From: Sycobia sp. Sy_11
Taxonomy: Eukaryota; Arthropoda; Insecta; Hymenoptera; Epichrysomallidae
Direction of reading: 5' to 3'
Assembly (NCBI GenBank): GCA_018907035.1
Contig: JACCIC010000015.1
Span: 5,251,501 to 5,315,500 of the forward strand
Length of the DNA: 64,000 nucleotides
In this document: positions 25,607 to 36,130 of the stretch, in pieces
How positions within the stretch are numbered: the first letter of the stretch is position 1
How the letters are laid out: each line of letters begins with the position of its first letter
The notes under the pieces: generated by a model
Told to the model about the DNA's origin: nothing
Seen by the model: only the letters and a program-made list of their open reading frames with translations
The model's database searches: none
Position numbers and translations under genes: made by a program

Positions 25607-28600
25607 TCACGTATCATGTTTTTCTTTAGAACTTGATATATGCTCCGCTTTGGGCATATTTTCTTTAGAACTTGATATATGATCCGCTTTGGGTATATTT
25701 TTTTTAGATTGAAAGTCTTCTAATTTTGCATAAAATTGTTTAAATTTCTGTCGCAGTAATTTCACCTGAAATATATGCAAATAGTCATTTTAGTTTTTAC
25801 ATAGCATAATATAATATTGGCTCATAATAATTTGATTAAAGGGGAATTGAACTTAGGTAGAAACGATTTAAACTTATTTCTCATTATTAACATTTTTAAA
25901 TGAAAGTAATAAAAATTCAGTTCCTGATTATAAACAATACTGAGTTTTGCATAACCAACATTTTTTATTCTTAAGGAACTCACCGTATCTTTCTCTTTAG
26001 CCAGATCTTTGCTCGAGCCCAAAATGAGATGCACCTCCCTGATGTGTTTCAGTTTCAACAGCACGGCTCGTCTGCGATTTGTTTTCAAACGTTTAGCTTC
26101 ACCAACGATCTGTAACCTGCGTAATCTCCTCAATTCTTTGAGATGTTCTTCCAGAACATCGAGACAGAGATAACGCGTTCGCGATAGGCATGAACTGGAA
26201 GAACCACCGGCACCTGTCGCGCATACGTTGATTAAAGCTTCGATATGCGGCTCCTCGTCCAGATTCGCTAGGACATAATTTAACAAATTGCCAACCGACA
26301 CTGGTAACGTCCACGGGAACAGCGTGCTATCCTCTTTTCTAAAAAAAAAAAAAAAATGATGGTTTTTATTATCAGAGGCTATTGTTAAATAAAATAAAAA
26401 TTTTGAAACACAGTACCTTTTAGCTGGGAAAAACAAAATCGATGGGAATCGATTCATCGTATATTCCCACGGCAAATCGTTGTTGTCACCGTCAATGCGA
26501 ACAAAATCCAAGTGGTCCATCTTAGACAGGTAATTAGCTACGGTTAAATATACATAAGCTACGGCGCTGCAAAATGCGCAGTACGGTGAATGATACATAA
26601 CAACAACATCCTGCAAATAGAGTACTGGCTTATTTTACTTTATCGATCAATTTTTATCATGAATAAATGGAAACAAAACAAACCTTATCGGGATTAAGAA
26701 CAACGGGTAAAAACGTCTCGGTCGAAAGCTCGTGAATATAAATCTGGGATTTCGAATTTTTGTTCATTTCGTCATTTGTGCTAAGTGAATCAACGACACG
26801 TTTTGTACTCTTAGAACGCATTGTTCTTGTGAGATAGCCTTTCGTGTAATTATTTATAAATTGTACAAGCGTATTTCTAGTGAAATCCTCTTTCATGACG
26901 AATTGACTTTCATCCTACAAAATGTATGCATACATATATATAGTTTTTATGAATTATCAACGGTAATGAAAAATGAAAGACACAGTGTGAATGAATTAAA
27001 ATTAATATATAATAAATTTTACTTATTATATATTTTTCTCTCTATCATTAACAATGCCTGAAAAGACAACCAAAAGCTTACTGCGGGGTCGAGAATAACG
27101 ACGACAGTTTTGTCTTTAGTTTTACCGATGTTGATCCCAAGGCTCTCGGTGAAGTGAAAATAGTGAAGACTATCGATAGCGACCAAAGTTAGGGTCTTGT
27201 TAATTTGGCAGATGTCGTCCGTCAAATAGATTTCTGCGTCCTTTCCGTCCTTTTTGTTCTTCGAGACGCGAGGAAAAATCGGCCGTTGATAAACGTAACC
27301 AGCCAAGTACTTTCGACAATCTTCTTTGATGAATGCTTTTTTAACGGCTAAGGGCGATCGGGGGTCGATCTCGCCCTTTGTCATCGTCGTTGCACTACAG
27401 CTGGAAATACAATTATTACTTATAAACTAGGTTTTTATGTTTGTAATATTCCAAGCTTACTTATTTTAGTAATTCTTAAATAAATTGAAAAAAATTATGG
27501 TTTGCGTCGTTACATTTTTTCTTTAAATGTTAGCAAAATTTTTAACGAATAAATAGTGAAGAACTGTATGAAAAATAAAACATTTTTCATTGTACTTGTC
27601 ACAGTACCAGTAAAACATAGGTGCACATAATAAAAATTTTGTTAGCACACATTCTAAAATCAATTTTTTATAAATAATCAAACTACATAATTTAAACGTG
27701 AAAGAACTATTTTGTTCATTATTAGTACTAGATTATGAAACATACCTATCCTTGAAGCAGATATTATTGTCTTTCTTTCTATTAAGATAGGAAAAGCTGC
27801 GATGAACGCGAGATCTGTCCTGGCCGATGCCGAAAGGTAGATTGAAGATGTCTGTATTGCGACAGGTGTTGGATTTCCGACCAACGCGCCTATTATGAAA
27901 AACATTGCTTCGGCTCATACACACCACGCATTTGTTCGTCGCTATGCCTGAGCAGCAATTGGACGACTCGTTTAATTTACGATACTGCGTCTTGTTCTTG
28001 GCAAAGGACGCTAAACGTACAGAAGGTGGATTATTTATTAACTTTTATAAAAAGACATCGGTCAACCTTGCTTCATTGAAATAAACAGTATAAAATTTCA
28101 AGCTTTGATCTTTAAACAACTGATAAACTTATACGTTTTACTAACCAGAGAGTCGGCTTCGAGAGACTTTTCCTTCGTCGAGAATGTTCATGCACGTTTC
28201 TCGTTTCCTAGAAGCTTTCACAGCAGCTCCCAAGCGGTTTTCGCGCAAGCGATAGATTAAATCGTGTATTTGAGGATTGTCAGAACAATCGTAATATTGA
28301 AGTCCAATTTCTCTTAACTAAAATAAAATAAAATATATGAAATTATAGATTATACTATGACAAACAATGTATGATATATAGTTCATAATCAAAAACTATA
28401 TAATTAATTATCAAATACATATTTGTACCTTTGTATCTTATTAGAAATTGATATAATGATGAATAATTAGTGTGATATATTCAAATCATAATAGAATAAA
28501 AAAAAACAGTAAAGATATAGTATGATAGTAAAAAATGTTCTCACCAAATTAAAATTATCATTTTCAAAATGTAAAGGATTTCGTGGTGTAAACAGAAAGA

Positions 28601-30455
28601 GAACAGGTCCATCCCATAAATATGGTGCAAATGTTAATGCTTTACTTCCTGGAGGTTGTACCCAAGCTACAACACGATGAATAACATTGGTTATCCAATT
28701 CGATAAATTGTCAGCTATCCACTCGCTATTATTTGAATAAAACTGAAAATTTATTTCATAATTGGCATCATGCTTTATACATATTTTATTAAGAAATTAT
28801 ATTTTTCTTTCTAATTTACTTATTTAATGTACATGATATTTATGTTTATCAATTTTTATGTTTATTTTATTTAATTGTCTTTATTTTCCATTATATTATT
28901 GTGTTACTTTTAGGGATTGAGTTATTACTGAATTACTGTTATGACATATTTTATAAAGATAAACATATAATAAATAAGTATATGATATGTGTATAGAATT
29001 TGAGCAGTTTTTATACACAGGTTATTCCTTAGCAGATTTTCAGAATCTGTATTTATCTCACTGAGTTTAGCCATGGATTTTCTGTGCTTCACGGGCAAAC
29101 CCTGGGAGAATGTGTAGTGAATGCGAGGTATAGGAAAGGTTCAATGGGATATACATCTGGCCCATGACGTTACGTGAAAAGAAATGTTTTTTGTAAGGAC
29201 CATTTTGTCTGTCATTTAAATAAATATATAATAAAATTTTTCTTATTATAAAATGTATTATAATAAAATACAATTTTTGACTAGATATCAAAATAATAAA
29301 TTACCAAAGTTTCATTCCACATTAGTAAACTAGCTGAAGGAAAATGAGTAATTCCATGATCCTTGGACATTTTTGGATTTGTTATTGCAACAAATACTAT
29401 TTCACCATTAGGGTCTCTTTCAAAGGTTCGAAGAGCTGCCCTATAAAATTCTCTGTAACCTGGACTTTTTTTCAAACCAGTAAAATTAAAATATCCAATC
29501 ATTACAGCCTATAAATAAAATATACAAAATAAAAGAATTATTTTTAGTAGAATCTTTATTATTTTTTAATCAGTTTTAAAGTTATAAAAAAATTTATACA
29601 ATTTTTTATTTTTAGTATTTACTCACATCATATGATTTTAAAAGTTCCATTAGCTGTTCATCACTATTAACTCGTTTTATAGGATTCATAAAAGTATGTA
29701 TAAAACGGATCATATAAGGAGCACTTTTGATACCTCTATATTGAACGCCAGACTCTTTTGCAGGATAAAGCATCAACACTGGATAACTTTGAATTTTGCT
29801 ATATCGTGCTCTACATTCAGAACCTGGATGCCAACAATTAATTGCAGCAAAAAACACCTAAAATAACAAAAAATTTAAACAAGTAAATTAAATGCATAGC
29901 AGAATTGTCTATTTCTTTATTGTTTATTTTAAGCATACTTGAGAGTGGTAGTATCGTGCTGCACTTTCAAACTCTTCTTTCGTTGCTTGACACTCTGCAT
30001 CCCAGGGAGCATAATACATGACAAAGCTAAAATCTGACTCAGTTACTCTATTTACCAAAGCATTTATATGTCCTTTATAAAAATCCAAAACCTGTGAAGT
30101 TTCATTGAAAAATGGTCTTGCAACTGGCGGTTTTGAAATTTTTGGAGGTCTATAAAAATTATGAATAAATATTACAAAGAATCTAAAATAATATTTTATA
30201 TATAACTTACGAGCTATGTAATGCAGCAAGAGCTGTGAATGCTATTGCTAAAAAAAAGCATATTGTTTCCCTGGCGTATGTAAACATCTTGCTAGATAAC
30301 TTCTCTTCAAAAGTTGTTTTTGTAATGATAGATTTATCCTCTGAATCGATGTCTGCACTCCTCTGAACCTGACTGAGCTTCTTCTGTCCCAATTCCTCCG
30401 CATCGCTTGGGTTATTTGTTGGCTTTTCTGGCTCCCGAGTATCCTCGCTGGTCAT
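25607..30455 (-). CDS. TXNDC11: Thioredoxin domain-containing protein 11
   Basis: Twelve exons (30455-30211, 30149-29939, 29857-29627, 29508-29305, 28742-28545, 28317-28146, 28010-27746, 27400-27082, 26914-26684, 26610-26417, 26338-25984, 25765-25607) join with GT-AG sites and consistent phases to give 927 residues, close to the roughly 985 of human TXNDC11. The family is an ER-membrane thioredoxin-like protein known to bind dual-oxidase maturation machinery and ERAD factors. One N-terminal membrane segment (about 64-79) is followed by several thioredoxin folds. The first has a degenerate APWDAEC site; the C-terminal one keeps a CxxC (CAFC at about 703-706), as in vertebrates. Conserved blocks such as FVMYYAPWD, HGITHFPSASLLMWNETL and WVQPPGSKALTFAPYLWDG fix the identity. 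The start MTSED at 30455 is preferred over an upstream ATG at 30488. The C-terminus carries a tandem duplication. Confidence 0.93.
25621..25698 (-). repeat. TXNDC11: 39-bp tandem duplication in the TXNDC11 last exon
   Basis: Two adjacent 39-bp units (25621-25659 and 25660-25698) differ at only two bases. They encode two 13-residue repeats, NIPKADHISSSKE and NMPKAEHISSSKE, in frame just before the stop. Confidence 0.9.
29050..29200. other. Compositionally odd island in TXNDC11 intron 4
   Basis: About 150 bases of near-balanced GC sit in an otherwise AT-rich intron. The minus strand has an open frame ending in GFAREAQKIHG, but no splice phase joins it to exons 4 or 5, and vertebrate proteins pass directly from exon 4 to exon 5 here. 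It is not called coding; an inserted fragment of unknown origin is likely. Confidence 0.35.
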
Positions 30456-32102
30456 TATCCACCAACGAAGACAACATTCAAAATACACTGCTTTACTTTG
30501 CTCATCAGTTTGATAACTATGCTATCCTTTTATATTTTTAATAAATCTACAACTGTCCATTTCTCTGCTTAGTCACTGCAACTTTGAAACATTATTTTGT
30601 AATCTGAAAAATTTATATATCAGTTATTCTGTATCCATTAATATTATTGTTTATTATATAAATAAAATTATGGACATTGAAAACTTTTATCCTATTAATT
30701 GTAATAAAGTAAAACAACTCTATGCTAGGCTTTAGCAGTGTATTTGAGAGAATTTCCAATTTTCTAAATATGGAATGAATATACATACATAGTAATAACT
30801 TTGTGTGCATAAAGTATAAAAATTATAAATTATAAATAGTAAAATTAGAATTCTTTAAAAATTTGTATCTTATTAATTATATATTAAGAAGATATAATAA
30901 TTTATATGATCAATGTAAATTTTAGTAGCTCATACTAATTAAATATAACTTTCTATTAATATAAAAGACAATTATTGAATTTTCGATTTCAATTGATTAG
31001 TCTCATTATAATTATAATATATAATAAAAACAAAAACTTTTTTTTACCGATCTCGATTAAATAAAAGCTATAAGTAAAATAATAACTTTCAATATGTGCC
31101 GCAATGTGAATATACTTTTCCACGTTTTTAAGTTGATTATAGCAATGATAATTAGGGCGCAAATTAAATGCTCAGCACAGTACAGCAATGCGTGTAACTG
31201 GTGTAAAATATACATCCGCGGCGCAATATCATCGGCTGATAGCTGTTGATAGGCGCAAGTTATCGACATACGTGGAACTTCTTTTGCTCAGTTTATTATG
31301 GTTTTATTGTAGTGTGGGAGCACTACGGGCTATGTTATGTTCGAAAGTTTTGTGATGATGTGAAGAATTATGATGTCTAGATGATAACTGATAATGTAAT
31401 CCTGTGTAAATCAATTGATGTGAAATAGATGTGAACCAGTGTGCACCTGGTGAACTCTTTCTACATGCTCTCTACATGCTCTTTACCTTCCCCACACCCC
31501 ACCAACACAAATGTGAACAGCTGATTGTTCTTTCTAGGTTACATACAGCAGATATTGATTGTTATGATTATGATTGATGTTCTGAATAAAATAGCATTCT
31601 TTAGCAGAGATTCAATATAGAGGATTTTATTTTCTGTGTCATAACATAAATTGTTATGACATTAAAAGTATGTAATCAGCAGTTAAAATTAAAAATCCAC
31701 GTGTTCTAAAAATAAATTAAATTAACAAAAATCTGTAAGGATCTATTGCGAATGTAATAGATATAATCTAATCTTATAAATATAATCTTGAAATTAACAT
31801 CGCTGTTTGTATACAAATTTTGTAATGAAAAAGTTTTTTTTTATAATTCTTTAAAATCGACAATTTTTTAAGTATAATAGATATTTTCTTTTAATATTAT
31901 AAGTTTTAATAAATATAAGTTATTTTAAAACTGTAAAATAAGAATGTTTTTAGAAATTTTAATCAAAGAACATAATTAATTGTATGAAATAATGGAAAAT
32001 AAATAAAATTTGCAAATAAAGGTCAGTATTTTTTATAGAAATTTGAACTTATTTGATTTTTTCTAAATAAAACAGTTATTAACATTTCAGCTAATTTCAA
32101 CA
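30456..32102. promoter_or_regulatory. Divergent intergenic region between TXNDC11 and PIGQ
   Basis: Both genes start outward from this 1.6-kb AT-rich stretch, so it should contain both promoters and 5' UTRs. A splice acceptor at 32090, just 12 bases before the PIGQ start codon, implies an upstream 5' UTR exon for PIGQ in this interval; its donor was not fixed. No coding segment was seen. Confidence 0.45.
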
Positions 32103-34298
32103 ATGAAATCTTTACTAATTTTTATACCAGAAATTTTTCATAATAATAAACCTGGATATATGTTTGGAAATATTTTATATGATGCACATACAGATACAAG
32201 CAAATTTTACATTCTTGGTTTAACTGAGTCTCTTCAAAATATTTCTTATACTGATAAGGACCTTGTAGACCTTGGATACTTTTATGGCACTGACAGAAAA
32301 AGAAGATATTCCAAGAAACTTCCAAACTGGATAGAACTGTATTTAATATCCCAAAGAAGTAAAAATTATGAATACTGTATACGTAATATTATATTAAAAA
32401 ATCAAAGGTTGTGCTCTTTGAATTGTCATACTGTTATAATATTGTATGATAAATTTTGTTTATTGAGGGCAGAACTATTTGCAGAGAAAATTTCTATAGA
32501 TCATTTTTCAGAATTAAGAAATATTCTTGGAAAAGAATCTTCAAGAAACAATGAAAAAAAGTTAGAAACTACTTGTTTTGGAAGAATTACAGAGACTATT
32601 TTTACAACTTTGTTATTTACCATTCTTTACCCTACAATGTGGCTGTGTAAGGCAACTAATGTACTTAATCCAATTTTGAAATATTCATCCTTGGCTTTAC
32701 ATTTAACAATGTGGTTTGAAAATGTCAAATGGACTTTATCAACACTCATGCAGCACAAAAGATTTACATTAAAAACAACGAATTATCTTTTAGCTATGTT
32801 TATTGATATAGTTTTGGGTTTTTTATTGTTGAAGTTGCTTCTATATTTTCTTCAAGATTCTTCTCCATCCGAAGAATTACTTTTCTATGCAGAGGTATGA
32901 GTACTTTGTTATAAATAGACTAGTTAAAATATTAAAATAAATATACAAATTAATTTAATTTTAGAAAGTAGTCGAATTTTTAAAGGGACTTGTAAATTGG
33001 TTAATGGGATCTCCAGCTGGTTTAAAGTTAAATCGTTCATTCAATCACGTGCTTGGCAAATTTTTTCTATATCATATTCATCTTTGGTGGGCATTTCTTG
33101 TAGTTTTTAAACCACTTATGGAAATAGCTTTTGGAGTTCTTTTATTTTTTGGTAAACTGGGTATTACCTTTCAAATATCTATTGTTGCTGATCTTTTAGC
33201 TCTAGTTAGTTTTCATACATACTGTATTTATGTTTACGCTGCTAGGTAAAACTTATCTCTGTTACTTGAAGAACATTATGCTTGTAATTAATTATTTTTT
33301 TTACACATAATTAAAATTTTTTATAGACTATTTAATATACAAATTAGAGGCCTTACAGCACTTTTTCGATTATTTTTGGGAAAGAAAAAGAATCCTTTAA
33401 GAAAGCGAGTTGATTCTTGTCGATATCAACCGGATCAGTTATTTATTGGTACTTTACTATTTACTATACTTCTTTTTCTTATGCCAACAACGTGGGTCTA
33501 TTACATTGTTTTCACCACTGTAAGTCCATAATATAATAATATATAAGAATATTTGATCAAATATGAGAAATGTTTTATTAACTTATTTACAGTGATAAAA
33601 TTTTTTTTTATTTGATAAAATAGAATATAGTTTATTATTTTAATTTAATTTTATTATTATTTTATTTTTATTATTTTTAATTTTTAATCTAATTTATTTT
33701 TAGTAAGAAGTTCTATTTCATATTCTTCGGCGATGATAATAAACAAGAACAGTCTGACTGTTATTATTTTAGTTCAATATATTATAGTATAAAGACTGTA
33801 AGATCGATAGCAATATTTATTAAGTTAATTTTAATTTATTTACAGCTTAGACTTATTATGATTGGACTTGGTGGTTTATTGATAAGATTAAAATTTTATT
33901 TACAAGTCATACCTGTTTATGCTTTTTTCCGATGGCTTTTTTGTACTGTTGATGCTACTGGTAAATTTTTTTATATATATGCTTCACTCATATTTGAATA
34001 TAAATATAAAAATAAAAATGAATAAATAATAAATTGTTTATGAATAAATAATGTATTGACAATAATTGACTTTATTTTCAATAACTAATATATTTTTCTA
34101 TGATTAGGTTCCATTGGTATAAAATTGTTGAACAGGCAAGTTCATGGCCCAATCATCCTACAGACTAAAGCTATTATTGCACCTTGGAGTGAAACCTGGA
34201 AAAAAACTATTCCTGATACTATTACTGTTCACCCAGCTATTCAATGGAGTGAAATTGCCAGTAATGTATTATGGGGGCAATTACTTTACCCATTTTAA
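32103..34298 (+). CDS. PIGQ: Phosphatidylinositol N-acetylglucosaminyltransferase subunit Q (GPI1)
   Basis: Five coding exons (32103-32894, 32965-33245, 33327-33519, 33846-33960, 34108-34298) join in phase to 523 residues. PIGQ is a structural subunit of the ER GPI-GlcNAc transferase, which adds GlcNAc to phosphatidylinositol in the first step of GPI-anchor synthesis. The signature Gpi1 region is clear: [16 protein letters not shown] at about 275-290, then [43 protein letters not shown] and [12 protein letters not shown], all matching the vertebrate family. Several hydrophobic segments occur in the second half; the N-terminal third is poorly conserved, as is usual. The TAA stop overlaps an AATAAA hexamer. 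Intron 3 carries a copy of an interspersed repeat. Confidence 0.93.
33600..33835 (+). repeat. Interspersed repeat, copy 1 (in PIGQ intron 3)
   Basis: The core at about 33735-33830 (AACAAGAACAGTCTGACTGT, then AAAGACTGTAAGATCGATA) matches cores at about 38890-38990 (minus) and 61150-61225 (plus). An AT-rich TTTTATT tract on its left also matches the copy near 61030-61110. It occupies most of intron 3. Confidence 0.75.
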
Positions 34299-34470
34299 TA
34301 AATACTTAAGATAACATATTGTCTTTGAAAATAAGATTGAAAATTTTAATTTAAAAAACTTTCATTGAATAATTTACTTATTTATGTTTTTTTCATTTTG
34401 TTTATTATGTAAATAAAAATTCAAAATGTATATAACTTATGTAAATTCATTAAACAAAGTTAAGTTTTGA

Positions 34471-34503
34471 AATAAATACATATTTTCAATATTCAGTTTT
34501 ATT
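34471..34503. terminator. Facing poly(A) signals of PIGQ and the UQCC4-like gene
   Basis: AATAAA on the plus strand at 34471-34476 and AATAAA on the minus strand (TTTATT at 34498-34503) face each other about 20 bases apart between the convergent genes. Earlier plus-strand hexamers occur at 34297 and 34412. Use of each site is inferred. Confidence 0.5.
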
Positions 34504-34642
34504 TGAATACAACAATCATAAAACATAAAACTGCATTATCAATATACATACATCTACAACATAAAAATATATTATTTATACAGTTTTTATAAAATTATTT
34601 CAATTAAATTAAGTTTTTTCAATGACAATTGGCAGAAACTAT

Positions 34643-35164
34643 TTATCCTTTTTTTAAAGCTTCTCTTTCTTTTTTTTTTTGTTCATGATATAATACATAG
34701 TCTGGTTTCGTTTCAAAATCAACATTAGGGTATATTTTGTTGACCCCTTCTATAGTTTCTGATAATGGTCTATATATTAACTCATCAATATCATTTTCTT
34801 CTCTAAGTATTAAAAAATACAACATAAACATTGTAGTGCTAAATGCAATTACATGATATGTGTACCAAACTCGATAATTTGGTGGTATTCGATGATACAC
34901 AGCTTTCCATTTTGCAGCTTCAGATTTTGAATAGCTAAGTGGTTGTTCATCTTCATCTTCATCCTTAATATTTTTTGCTTTAGTTCCAATATTCCTTTGT
35001 ACTATTATTGATAGTGATCTATTAAGGGAAGAATAAAATAAGAAACTTAATGGTACTTATACATTTTATTCAATTACCGAATTCATCGATAATAATTGAT
35101 GTATTACTCACTGTTTAATTTTGTACAAATTAGATCGAAATATACATAACTTAGTAGACAACAT
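34643..35164 (-). CDS. UQCC4/CCSMST1-like mitochondrial complex III assembly protein
   Basis: Two exons (35164-35112 and 35018-34643) give 142 residues. The N-terminus is basic and Ser-rich with no acid residues up to about residue 35, as expected of a mitochondrial presequence. One membrane segment spans about 69-89. The pattern PLSYSKSEAAKW, then the membrane segment ending in LREENDIDELIY, matches the layout of CCSMST1/UQCC4 (a PIEFSSSKA-type motif, a membrane segment, then a CYLREESEADQW-type motif), an inner-membrane protein needed for cytochrome bc1 assembly. The charged C-terminal tail is longer than in mammals. Assignment rests on short motifs, so family membership is probable rather than certain. 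It is convergent with PIGQ. Confidence 0.6.
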
Positions 35165-35311
35165 TGTTTTGCAATATAAATCAATCCAATGCACTCATAA
35201 GAATTTATATATCGTTCAAAATTTTTTGAAAGTTAACTATTTTCTATACAACTAATATAAGCAGATAAGGTGTTATTTAATAGATATACGAGCCGGGTTA
35301 GTTTCGGTTTT

Positions 35312-35323
35312 GGTTAGGTTAGG
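35312..35323 (+). other. GGTTAGGTTAGG motif
   Basis: A short tandem of the insect TTAGG-type unit upstream of the UQCC4-like gene. The motif is common in insect upstream regions and need not be telomeric. Confidence 0.5.
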
Positions 35324-35377
35324 TAACACTATGGTCATATGATAACAGGTCTGGAAGCAGCTGGAAGTCTCTTTTTG

Positions 35378-35415
35378 ACGCGACCTGATGCGACCAGATG
35401 CGACCAGATGCGACT
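35378..35415 (+). repeat. Short tandem repeat of GATGCGACCA
   Basis: Three and a half copies of a 10-base unit (GCGACCTGAT, then two GCGACCAGAT, then GCGACT) upstream of the UQCC4-like gene. Related GAGATGCGATGCGAGCAGAT sequence occurs near 54102-54128, in the presumed promoter of another gene. Confidence 0.8.
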
Positions 35416-35847
35416 TAGGATTTCATAAATAGCCACGAGACATAATGGAGCATCCATCGGCTTTTATGACGTAATAAACGACTACCCGCTGCTACCAGTT
35501 AACATGTCTTTTTAACACCCCTTTTCTAACCTTATAATATAATTATGTAATGTAAAAATAGCAAAAAACGATAACAATGAGTATTTAAAACCGATAGAAA
35601 TATAATATTAAATCACTCGATAGCGCGAAATGCACGGACAATAAAAATAATTATTATTCATGTAGAATTCAGATATCTGCATTCCGTTCAAATAAATATT
35701 TTACCTAGATTTTTTAAATAAGTACACTCGCCAGCAAACGTGCATTTCATAGTTTGCATTGTCTGGACGACGCACATTTTATGACCGCCGCTTTTATCAA
35801 CACGTCGCTTTTCCGTATAAAAAGGTGCATCGGTGCATCTCAGCCCC

Positions 35848-35967
35848 TGCTTCAAAAAGGTGCTATCTCAGCGTCCAATTCAAGAAGATGCTGGTCCTAT
35901 CAGGTGCTATCTCGCAGACCATTTTTTTTGCTTCAATTTCAGTTGGTACCAAAACCTACACATTTGC

Positions 35968-36020
<53 letters not shown>

Positions 36021-36130
36021 TAAATACCGTGAATATGTAGGTATTGGTGCGAACCGAAATTGAAGCAAAAAAGTCTGCGATATATAGCACTTTCTTGAAC
36101 CGGGCGCTGAGATAGCACCTTTTGCAGCAT
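35848..36130. repeat. Long hairpin (palindromic MITE-like) element with a (TA)n centre
   Basis: The left arm (about 35848-35965) and the reverse complement of the right arm (about 36018-36130) align over roughly 110 bases with scattered differences; shared blocks are AAGGTGCTATCTCAGCG, TCGCAGAC, TTGCTTCAATTTC and ACCTACA. The centre is a TA run at about 35968-36016. No coding capacity and no clear target-site duplication were recognised. Confidence 0.85.

Noticed and set aside
35312..35323. Telomere-like GGTTAGGTTAGG
   Set aside because: Only two units are present in an interstitial, gene-flanking position; not a telomere or an interstitial telomere block.
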